Positions 41,175-49,375 of a DNA stretch of 49,375 nt are shown here, piece by piece. The translations under genes and the position numbers were made by a program. The notes below the pieces were generated by a model. That model searched no databases. It was not told the DNA's origin and saw only the letters and a program-made list of their open reading frames with translations. Position 1 is the stretch's first letter. Each line of letters begins with the position of its first letter. The DNA comes from Mesostigma viride (Eukaryota; Streptophyta; Mesostigmatophyceae; Mesostigmatales; Mesostigmataceae), in the NCBI GenBank assembly GCA_009746045.1, contig RPFO01001286.1, forward strand, positions 25,001 through 74,375, read 5' to 3'.

Positions 41175-43051
41175 TTAGCCGGACCTATGGGCCGCCTGAA
41201 ACCTCTTCACGGTCTCTTCTATCTCATCGGTACGGCGCGTCCACCAGATTGGCAGCCCCGTGCTCTTCTTGGCGACGCAGTCCTCCAGCCACAGCCTGTA
41301 CAACACCAGGCATAAGCAGGCAACAGCCTGTCATTGTAATGGGAGGAAAGAACTCTTCACTTGATGCCTGACAACGACGCTTTTCGTTTTGCATTCGTAT
41401 ATATTGCTGTGGTTGGATGGTGCATTTTTTAAATCAAAGTGTTTGCCGACGTACGCTCATTAGAATGCGTCTATCAAGTGCGTGCAAATATCACAAACCA
41501 TTTTCTTTACAAAAAGCCCTTTGATACCCACGGATGCAGGGGGGGCAGTTGAGCAGGGCAACCATGCTTACTTGATATGCGGTGTAGCGTACGGGAAGAA
41601 GCGCATCTTCACTTTTCCGTAGAATTCGAGGCAGCCGTCTCCTTTCCACGGCAGTTGCCACCACGTCGGCGTCACTACCGCCTTCAATGCCTCGGAGGCA
41701 CTGGGGCTCTCCCATTCAGCCTGCGCGTACATGCGAACACAACCACAGCATGACATAGAATTCAAGTGAGAGAAATGAATACTGAGAATTGTCTCTAATG
41801 AACCATTACATGACATGTAAATAACCCAGCAAGCACAATTAGTTTATTTACAACACCATGGAGAAAAACCCACCTCCAGCATTTGCCGCTCGCCCCTCCG
41901 TACAGGCTGAAAGCACCCGAGGATGCCTTGTGGGAGTGCGTAAAAGCACATCGCCGGCACCCGGATGCTCAGCCACGACCCATTCTTTGTGGGCTTGCGG
42001 CTGGCCTCCATGCTTGAAAACCGCTGCATCAGCTCGGTCATGATGCTCGCCTTCAGGTGCAACATGAGCGCATGGCACGCCACCTGGCTGCCACCGCCAG
42101 TGGCTACCAGAGCCAGGGTGGGCAGCCGGGCGTATAGCTCATGCGCATTCGGTTGGCGGATGTGGCGGAACCGGTTGGCCCGGGGACAGTAAAAATACTG
42201 CACGTACGACAATGGAGTATGGGTCAGGAGTTCGATTTTTCAGCGCCCATGGTGCCGGCCGGGGGTCTCGTATCCAACAGGGTCTAAAGCCTCACAAACA
42301 CAATATATCCAACAAGGACCATGCACGTCTTACTAATCCACAACGATGGCATGAAGAAACCAGAATGATTTACCTCGACCAGGTAGTCGACGTTTTGCCC
42401 GAGCTCGGTGTCGTGACAGGAGCGGACCTCGAGCATCTTAGTCACTGCGCGAAGTGGAAAGGCCACCCGCATCTCCGTCACCAGCAAGGTGAGAGGATTT
42501 TCGGGCCAATCTATGGCATCCCATGCATCCTTGGAAACGCTTTCGTCTGCAAGATACAAATACCCTATCACTACTACCCCGTCCTTCGCCGTGGCAGGGC
42601 CGCATTTCATTTCTACGCCCCGCGGCAGGGGGGCGTCCCAGTTGACAATCTCCGTCACCTCCGCAAACAGTGATTCACCGTGTGGGTCACAAACCTCTAC
42701 AGAACACCCAGGGGCAATGGATGCAGTGCCCCTTTCTGCAGCAAACGTGACTGTCCACTTTCCTCCCTCTACCCCCTCACTAGCACGGTACCCTGGCGAC
42801 CAGGGATAGCCTGCAGTCTGCGGATCTAGAATGTAAGTGGCGTTCTTTACCTTCAGTTTCTCGTACCTGGTTGCTTCTATGTACACCTCAACGCCACCAT
42901 CTTCGTCAGCATCCTCGACGTCTGCATTGACGGTTTCTACCACAAGGCCGCCACCTGCTGGCTCCTCCACCTCCATGTCCTTGTCAGTTAAATAATCCTC
43001 CATCCATCCAGGGGGTTTCCTTGCCCTCCCACTCCTCTCTCTCTCCGCCAT
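41175..43051 (-). CDS. Four-exon uncharacterised protein, convergent with the transposase-like gene
   Basis: Minus-strand exons: 43051-42374, 42197-41874, 41720-41572 and 41295-41175 (TAA). All junctions are GT/AG and in phase, giving about 424 residues. The start reads MAERERSGRARKPPGWMEDY, followed by an acidic stretch. The middle (ATYILDPQTAGYPWSPGYR, GCSVEVCDPHGESLFAEV, VVVIGYLYLADESVS) is beta-rich and vaguely BAH-like. Next come YFYCPRANRFRHIRQPNA and PTWWQLPWKGDGCLEFYGK, and the end is LPIWWTRRTDEIEETVKRF. No family was recognised. Its stop lies about 150 bp from the stop of the facing gene, so the pair may form one transposon: transposase plus an accessory DNA- or chromatin-binding protein. 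Confidence 0.65.
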
Positions 43052-44624
43052 ATTTATAATCTATATGCAGACGATGTTTGTGTTTTCAATTCCTTCTCTA
43101 ACTTCTTAATTAAAACCTGGGCCGCGTGCAGTAAACAAGCCAACACCGTGCTGTATCGCGTCCGAACCTGATTCAGCTCCGTTCTCTCCATTTTATTGAA
43201 GTGGCAACGTCGATGGCAGCTTTCCAGCAGTTTCCAGCTGCAAACTTGACATACATTATGCATGGTCAGCGCGTAAAGCTGGACACGTGGTGGAGACGCA
43301 AAAGCCGGCAATCCACGTTATGATATGGGAAGATTTTACAAGATTTTTTCTCGTCACGCTCGCGGACGGCAGCCGTACATCCGAAAGTAGTACACCTTGT
43401 AACCGGTGCTGAACAAATCTGGTCATCGAGATTTACCCCGGGATCCTCCAGCTTCGACACCAGTAAAATGAGTCCAAATGGCGCAATTCTAAATAACAAG
43501 TGTTGCTTTGGCTGCTATCCGACGGTGCTCCCCATCCTAACTGCCGCCGTATTGACGGAACCACATTCTCGCATATGTTGAGTTTTCGCGGCGGCGAAAT
43601 GTAGTTGAGATAGCTATGCCTGTCTGCCTATCCAGGGAGTGCATCACCAGCCAAGAGAGCCACTGTAAAAATGCCAAGGTAAACCGAGGTTCCATGTTGT
43701 TCCATCATCATCGCCCACTCAGAAAAAAAAAAAACAGCCAGGCTGGGTCAACTGAGCTCAGGTCACCTGCAACCTGAGGAGTGACAGGAGGCAGGTTTAT
43801 TGCACCCTGCACTGTCCATGTTGCACCTGCACAACATGTGAGGACCACACTAGGAGTTAATTTGAAGCCCCCGTAACCTGTCCGGTAACTTCGACGCCCC
43901 CGTAACCTGCCCGGTAACTTCGACGGGCCAGGTTACGGGTCCGTATTCGTTGGCGGTTTGGGTTACCGGACCGGTTACGGTACCATTCGGAATATTGGCC
44001 CCGAGATTCGGTACGGCCCAGTAACTGGGCCGGTTATGTTTACGGGGGCGTGAACGGCTTCGGTTCAGGTTACGTTGGGGTATACGGGACGGGTCAGGTA
44101 GTGGTTACGGCGCCATAGCTGCCCCAATATTAGGCACTGGGGTGGTTACGGAGCCGTTATCGTTAACTGGATCGTAAACCGCGACATAGCTGGCAGCTCA
44201 GCTTGTTCGTTATAATATTCCCGAAAACGTTAGTGTTTTCGTTTTTTGAGTTTCGCTTTTAATTGTCCGGCATTGACGTGAATAAATATGGGGGTGCGAA
44301 ATCCGTCTGTTTCTTGCTTCATGCAATGCATATCTTTGTCGTCAGATAATCAGCTCTTTAGGCTATGCCCGACCTTCCTATACTGCCAGCCTGCGGCAAT
44401 GAGCCAGCAGAAGATATGGCGTGCCCAAGATTCCGCGCGAAGGCCGCTAATGGTCTTCCGGATGTGCAGTAAGTGCGGTAAAAGCTGCGAAAATTGCTTA
44501 TAATGCCTGTAGGAAGCTCTTTGCGACAGTGTTTCCAAGCGAGTTCATTGTTCTTTTGACGCCAGATACAAAAGGCAAAGGGGGGCATCGTTTTTATTAG
44601 TCGGCAGTGCGGTTTCGAGAAGTG
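43052..44624. other. Intergenic region between divergent gene starts
   Basis: It separates the minus-strand gene start (43051) from the plus-strand exon at 44625, so promoters for both probably lie here. The cluster of GGTTAC motifs at 43865-44160 is the only structured part. The open frame at 44288-44503 has no recognisable features. Confidence 0.4.
43865..44160. repeat. Cluster of GTAACC/GGTTAC motifs with tandem and inverted units
   Basis: Two 29-bp tandem units (GCCCCCGTAACCTG then CCGGTAACTTC) at 43865-43922 are followed by many inverted copies: GGTTACGGG, GGTTACCGG, GGTTACGGTACC and GTTTACGGGGGCG at 44038. GACGCCCCCGTAA and TTTACGGGGGCGT bracket about 150 bp. It may be a MITE or a protein-binding array. 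Confidence 0.7.
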
Positions 44625-45059
44625 ATGAGTCGGGCAGACGACCTCGCCACGACACCCTCGGCCCAAGCTTCGCATATCCCGGCAGCCATAAAGAAGCGCA
44701 GATTAAGCCAGGTGAGCGAGCCAGAGGGCCCAGAATCGTTGCTAACGCAAGGCAGCTTCTAAAAGGGTAGAAAGCTGGGTTGTTAAGACTTTCTCAAGAG
44801 CATGGTGCAGTGGTTATTGCCACCTTGTCCAGAGATTTGCCCTTGTCTTTCTGATTTAAAGACTGTTTTAAAGAGGGATGGGAGAACGTTTCCAACGTTG
44901 TAGCTTATTCATTACTGTGAAGAAAGAGCCTTTTCAGTTGCTGACAATGAGATGGAAACTGTCTCATGCAAATTAACCAGGCAATGCAAGTGATGCAAGG
45001 TGAGGCCATGCATGGCTGATATTGCCTTCATGCGTGAGTTGAGCAGGAGACTGGCTGGG

Positions 45060-46190
45060 TGTGTGGCTGGCTAGGTGAGCGGGGCGTGTATGGGGTGTTG
45101 CAATGGTGAGGGCATGCGAGGCGGGCACATGCTGGCTGGTTTGGGTGTTGGGTAGTTAGGTGGTTCGGTGATTGTGTTGTTGAGTGGTTAGGTGGTTAGG
45201 TGGTTGTATTGCTGGGTGATTGGTTGTTTGGTTGTTTGATTGCCCAGAGAGCCTTGGGTGGGAGGCTTGGGCTATAGATGCTTCAAGGGATGCCTAGGCG
45301 TGGGTGGGTTCAATGGCAGGTGGGTGGCTGATAGGTGGATGCTTTGGTAAATGGCTGGCTGCGTAGGTGGGAGCACAGGCAGTTGGAGAGGGTGGGTGGC
45401 TGGCTGGCTGGTCATGGTGGGTGGATGAGTGCAAGGGCGGTCGGTTATTGGCAGATGCCCAGGTGGCTGGGTGATGATAGGCTTTGGGGACTTTGAAGTG
45501 GGTGGGTTGTTGGATGCATGAGTGAAACAACTGCACGTTTTTGAGGGTGGTGTGTTGGTGGTTGGTTGGTTAGGGATGTATGTGTGTGTGTGGGTTGGTG
45601 GGTGGGCCATTGGTGGCTGGTGGCTGGTGGATGTGTAGATGACTAGATGTGGGTGGGTGGGCGAAGGGACGGGTAGATGGACGGGTGGGCGCACAGATAT
45701 GGATGCGTGGATGGGTTTATGGTTGGGACCGACTCACCTATCACGGGTGAAGGGCTGTGCAGGTTTGGGGTGAGGTAGGTGCCGGGGTGCTGGCTGAGAA
45801 AATGCATGCGTGGGTGGGTCAACTGTGGGTGGCCGGACGGGTGCATATGGGGCCAGCTGGCTGGGTGTTTAGGTGGTTGGGTGGTTGGGTGGTTGGCTCA
45901 TTGGATGGGGGAATGCCTGCTTATTACCTAGTTGGTGTGTGGGTTGCGCAGGTGCCTTGGTGGGTGGGTGGATGTCCAAGTGGGTTGGTAGGTGGTTGGG
46001 TGCCTAGGTGCACGCATGGTTGTATAAGTTGGGTAAGCACGTGCGCGGCTGGCTTGGTGGGTGGGTCACTGGGTGGGAGGACAGGTGGCTGTCTGGGTGC
46101 ACGGGCGCGCGAGTGTGTGAGCAGTTGTGTGGGTGGGTGGCCAGGTGGCTGCATGGGTGGGCGACTGCATGGGTGGCTTGGTGCGCACAA
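45060..46190. repeat. G/T-rich degenerate tandem repeats (GGTGGGTGGCTGG type)
   Basis: It fills the first part of the 3.1-kb intron. Repeating GGTTGG, GGTGGGTGG and GGATG words give long stop-poor frames in several registers, none protein-like. G-quadruplex formation on the plus strand is plausible. Confidence 0.85.
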
Positions 46191-46694
46191 AGTGCAAGAG
46201 ATGGAGACATGGGATATGCCAATGCCATATCATGTGAGCATACGTGGATGCCAGGTGACATGTGCCAGCGTTGGGGTCACTGCACCTTGATATGCTCGCT
46301 CGGCATATTCTCGACATGTATTACTGTACACGCAGTGTATATCATGCATGGTGCGTGTTGGTAGCATTCAAATGGCTGTGTTAGTGATGTGGCATGTATT
46401 ATTCACCTTTCCTTCCCATTTTGCAATGTGCCAAGTAGTTTAGAGGCACGGTGTCATGGGGTATACATATGGACATGCACTGCACATCACAGCTTTGTGG
46501 CATACTGGCAATGCCTACCTTACATGATGGATTCTGCTAGCAATGGTCACCACTCAGGCATTCACATGCACCAAGGTTTTGCACACTGTTTGTACTAGTC
46601 ATTCTTGAGTTGCCTGCAAAGATTTAAATGATGCGCCCCAGCTTGGAGAATGTTTAGGTGGGTAATGTTGTTAAAATTGTGGGTAAAAAAGCAA

Positions 46695-46730
46695 AAAATG
46701 GTGACAATTGCTGGCAAATGTCACCATTTT
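46695..46730. repeat. 12-bp perfect hairpin
   Basis: AAAATGGTGACA (46695-46706) pairs with TGTCACCATTTT (46719-46730) around a 12-nt loop. Confidence 0.85.
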
Positions 46731-46861
46731 GGGCTCTGCATGATCTGAATTTCTGCTCATGACTTGTTGAGACCTTGCTTCAGGTGCTGGCATGATGGCA
46801 ATAAGTTTTGGTGGCATTCTGACATTATTTGGGTTAAATATTGATTTTAAATGGCCATTAA

Positions 46862-46897
46862 TGACAAATGCTAGCAAAATTTTGCTAGCATTTGTCA
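46862..46897. repeat. 36-bp perfect palindrome
   Basis: TGACAAATGCTAGCAAAA is followed at once by its exact reverse complement. The outer bases (TTTGTCACCA) echo the hairpin at 46695-46730, so the two may bound one small element of about 200 bp. Confidence 0.9.
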
Positions 46898-47220
46898 CCA
46901 ACTAGGGCTCCAAATGGCGTAGAACTTTGTACAAGGTCAGAACAACTATTATTCATCACCACTGCAAAGTTACAGCATAATCTGAGATCAACTATTGTTT
47001 CTATGCAAGTGCAAGTGGTTTAGGTGGCCAGTTTTGGCCTTGGATCTGGAGTTAACTTAAGCAGGGAGTACCATGTAAACTTAACATTTTGACTCAAATA
47101 CTCCACCGCTAGCCAGACACATCCCGGGGAGTGGTGGGATCCAATCCTAGGTCAATCTGACAATAAACTTGCCATGGGCCATAATTTATGTAAAAAAAAG
47201 GCCATTTCAAGGTGTTGTGT

Positions 47221-47440
47221 CCATTGGCCATGTTTGCTGCCCATGTCAGTTAGCGCAGTTTAGGATGTGTTGTTTTGTTGTTTAGCTGGGTTGGCATAGG
47301 CCTTACACTCTAACCCAGGGGAAACAGAGAAAATGCTTGTTAGGCATGTGAATGCTACCATCAGTGTTCACATAGTTGCCATGCACCAAGTGCATTGTCG
47401 TGTCTGCCTCATCATCTGCCGGTTCACCATGCGTTGATTT
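47221..47440. repeat. Direct repeat, copy 1 (partner 47574-47792)
   Basis: About 220 bp from CCATTGGCCATGTTTG to CACCATGCGTTGATTT recur at 47574-47792 with roughly 94% identity, separated by about 130 bp of unrelated sequence. Both lie in the long intron. Confidence 0.9.
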
Positions 47441-47573
47441 CTGACTTTCCCTTGTTCTAATGATGTGACAATACTTCAATGTGCTGAGCCAACCATGCTT
47501 GATGTAATTTACTGCATGCAAGCTGCCATAATACCATGATCCTGTTGGATGATCCTACTTGGTTCCTTGTCCT

Positions 47574-47792
47574 CCATTGGCCATGTTTGTTGCCATGTCA
47601 GTTAGGGCAGTTTAGGATGTGTTGTTTTGTTGTTTACCTTGGTTGGCATAGGCCTTACACTCTAACCCAGGGGAAACAAAGAAAATGCTTGTTAGGCATG
47701 TGAGTGATACCATCAGTGTTCACATGGTTGCCATGCACCCAGTGCATTGTCGTGTCTGCCTCAGCATCTGCCGGTTCACCATGCGTTGATTT
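47574..47792. repeat. Direct repeat, copy 2
   Basis: Partner of 47221-47440. It ends about 60 bp before the exon at 47853. Confidence 0.9.
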
Positions 47793-48321
47793 ATGCCTTG
47801 TTCCCCCTCCGCATTCGTTGGCATTCCGTTTTGGCGTTGCCGTTGAATACAGGTGAGGGAATGCAAAGAACCGCTTGACTTCTCTGCAGCATCAGCAAAT
47901 TATGATGTACATGGCAACCCATGGAAGCGTGCGGCGGGGGCAAAATATATGCTACAGGAATTGAGAAAATGGCATCAACAAAATCGCACGCTGTGGAAGA
48001 GCCTTAAAGTGGTAAAACAACGCCACAATGGAGGTGTGACCAGTCGGCTTCAGGGAAGAGTAGCGGTGAGTCACTCTCTTATTTTAGTTGGCGGCAATTC
48101 ATTGCTGTGATGCAGGCTGCCATGCCAGCAGTCTTCCCTAATGTGTATGGTAGGAGTACAAGACTAAGGCAGTTATGTTGCTGGCCTCTGCACTGACCCT
48201 CCCGCTACATTGTTGGTAATGTTGCTGCTTGGTTGGCTTTCCTTTGACGTGCATATCGTCCAATTCTGTGATGCAGATTGAACGCCTAAGCAGCCACATC
48301 TATATCTGGAGCAAGGCATGA

Positions 48322-49110
48322 ACGGCAGCAGAAAAGAGACAGGAAGAGAGGGAAAGAGAGGCTGCGGAGAAGCGCGAGGAACAGCTAAGATGCAAGAGGC
48401 AACGGGTGGAGGAACATGGCAACGAAGCCAACGGTAGTGGGAGCTGCGAGCGAGCACGTCAACTGCGGTGGATGCACACGTGGGGGAGGCACATGCGGGG
48501 CAAGCATGTGTAGGCCTGCAAATCGTGCCAGGGCCCACCGTGATTGCAATTGCCGAGTTCCTGCTGAAGCGAGCACTGGCCTCCTTTCCGCAGTTGGCAG
48601 CCAAGGACGCGACAATCACGCTTGTGGAGAGTTTGTGTAAGGAAGAACCTGGACTCGGCATCGGGCAGTCCAGCGGTGGACCTGCTGAACAACACAGCCT
48701 GTGCCCTTGCGAATGCCGCGCTGCAGTTGGTCTCCAACTCCGTCCATCCATGTTGATGGCAAGGTTAGTTGTGCCACATTTTCTTCCTGTTTTGGGTATG
48801 ACGCATCAATAATTGCCCCTTGTATGTACGGGTGCGGTCGATTACCTCCCTCCAGCAACATTGCAACATCCGTTACTGACGTCCACTGCGGCGGATGCGT
48901 TCCTCCAGCATGTTAGTTGCCTTGTGAGCTGTTATTGTGCAGGGTGTCGTCAGTACATCCGATGAGAAGGATAACAAGGAGCTCAAGTGTCACTGGTGTT
49001 GCCTGGTTATGGCGCGCGTAATATCCATGGGCATCAGCATATGGTCCCAAACACACTCAAACGGCTGGCCGAGTCGCTGGGAGAGGCAGTCCACATGCAG
49101 TTGGAGAGGG
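48322..49110 (+). other. Coding-like remnants downstream of the in-frame TGA
   Basis: Coding-looking pieces sit in different frames: charged helix to 48513, then GLQIVPGPTVIAIAEFLLKR, then LLNNTACALANAALQ. After a possible intron (AAG|GTTAGT near 48764 to GTGCAG near 48942) comes KCHWCCLVMAR and then HMVPNTLKRLAESLGEAVHM in another frame. They probably belonged to the gene starting at 44625. Confidence 0.35.
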
Positions 49111-49312
49111 TGGGTGGGTGGGGTGGCGGGAGGAGAGGGAGGGAGGGGAGAGGGAGGAGGGAGGGAGGAGGGAGGGGAGGGAGGGAGGAGGAGGGAGGGA
49201 GGGAGGGAGGGAGGGGAGGGAGGGAGGGGGAGGGAGGGGGGAGGAGGGAGAGGGGGAGGGAGGGAGGGAGGGAGGGAGGGGGGAGGGAGGGAGGGGAGGG
49301 GGAGGGCGGGTG
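49110..49312. repeat. (GGGA/GAGGGAGG)n purine array
   Basis: About 200 bp of G/A repeats lie near the right edge. The flanks resemble 45379-45463. Confidence 0.9.
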
Positions 49313-49375
49313 GGTGGTGGTTATGGTGGGTGGATGGGTGCAAGGGTGGTTGCTTATAAGTGAATCGCCAGGTGG

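Larger units (their letters stand above)
44625..48321 (+). pseudogene. Three-exon uncharacterised gene, probably decayed
   Basis: Exon 44625-44711 reads MSRADDLATTPSAQASHIPA then AIKKRRLSQ, with a short basic patch. Exon 47853-48065 reads VRECKEPLDFSAASANYDVH, GNPWKRAAGAKYMLQELRKW and on to LQGRVA. Exon 48277- reads IERLSSHIYIWSKA and then TGA at 48319-48321. All joins are phase 0 with good splice sites. After TGA the same frame stays open for about 60 codons of charged, coiled-coil-like sequence (EKRQEERERE, EKREEQLRCKRQRVEEHG). Coding-like text then continues in other frames to about 49100 (TVIAIAEFLLKRALASFPQL, LLNNTACALANAALQLVSN). It may be a short real protein or, more likely, a broken longer gene. 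Confidence 0.5.

Noticed and set aside
33800-43510. Possible terminal inverted repeats (GCGCCCAATTTGG near 33826 and CCAAATGGCGC near 43474)
   Set aside because: Similarity covers only about 12 bases with a gap and no target duplication was found, so it was not used to bound a transposon.
45272-46290. His/Pro/Thr-rich minus-strand and Gly/Trp-rich plus-strand frames
   Set aside because: Low-complexity products of the G/T-rich intron repeats.

Overview
This is a eukaryotic genomic window. Genes are broken by GT/AG introns, many of them strong GTGAGT/GTAAGT donors with C-rich or TTGCAG acceptors. Most of the rest is nested retrotransposons, minisatellites and microsatellites. There are no operons, prokaryotic ribosome-binding patterns or CRISPR arrays. 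The intron style, a chromodomain Ty3 element, RLE-type LINE remains and abundant simple repeats would suit a protist, most likely algal, with a repeat-rich nuclear genome. The species cannot be fixed from the sequence alone.

Region 1 (about 0.6-10.2 kb) is a plus-strand gene for a Ser/Thr kinase. It joins a PAS-like sensor exon, a complete CAMK/AMPK-like kinase domain, a UBA-like domain and a long Ser/Gly-rich tail. Its introns hold a TA-flanked MITE, a 5-copy repeat that copies an exon's 3' splice site, and about 30 copies of a 59-bp minisatellite. Copies of its own exon edges recur at four places.

Region 2 (11.7-15.1 kb) is a non-LTR insertion with a perfect 15-bp target duplication. It carries an L1-like ORF1 (frameshifted in a C run) and no ORF2. 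It is inserted beside or into an inverted-repeat element that also holds CCAT/CCAA arrays.

Region 3 (15.86-28.93 kb) is a complete Ty3/gypsy chromovirus on the minus strand: LTRs of 700 and 703 bp, TSD CTTAT, an iMet-like PBS, a PPT, gag, an A-AAA-AAC frameshift site, PR-RT-RH-IN-chromodomain, and an extra 3' ORF. A very young copia-like element (18.93-22.57 kb; LTRs differ at one of 443 positions; TSD GCCTT) sits inside its integrase. That element has PR-RT-RH in one frame, with no recognisable gag or integrase.

Region 4 (30.5-33.1 kb) is a broken LINE with an ORF1 related to region 2 and an RT C-terminus with a restriction-like endonuclease.

Region 5 (34.5-43.1 kb) holds two convergent spliced genes. 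One is an eight-exon gene of about 1,410 codons that starts with a 2A-like peptide split by an intron and encodes a transposase-like protein. The other is a four-exon minus-strand gene. Together they look like a two-gene DNA transposon, though no terminal repeats were established.

Region 6 (44.6-49.4 kb) is a decayed spliced gene with a long intron full of G-rich repeats, palindromes and duplicated segments.
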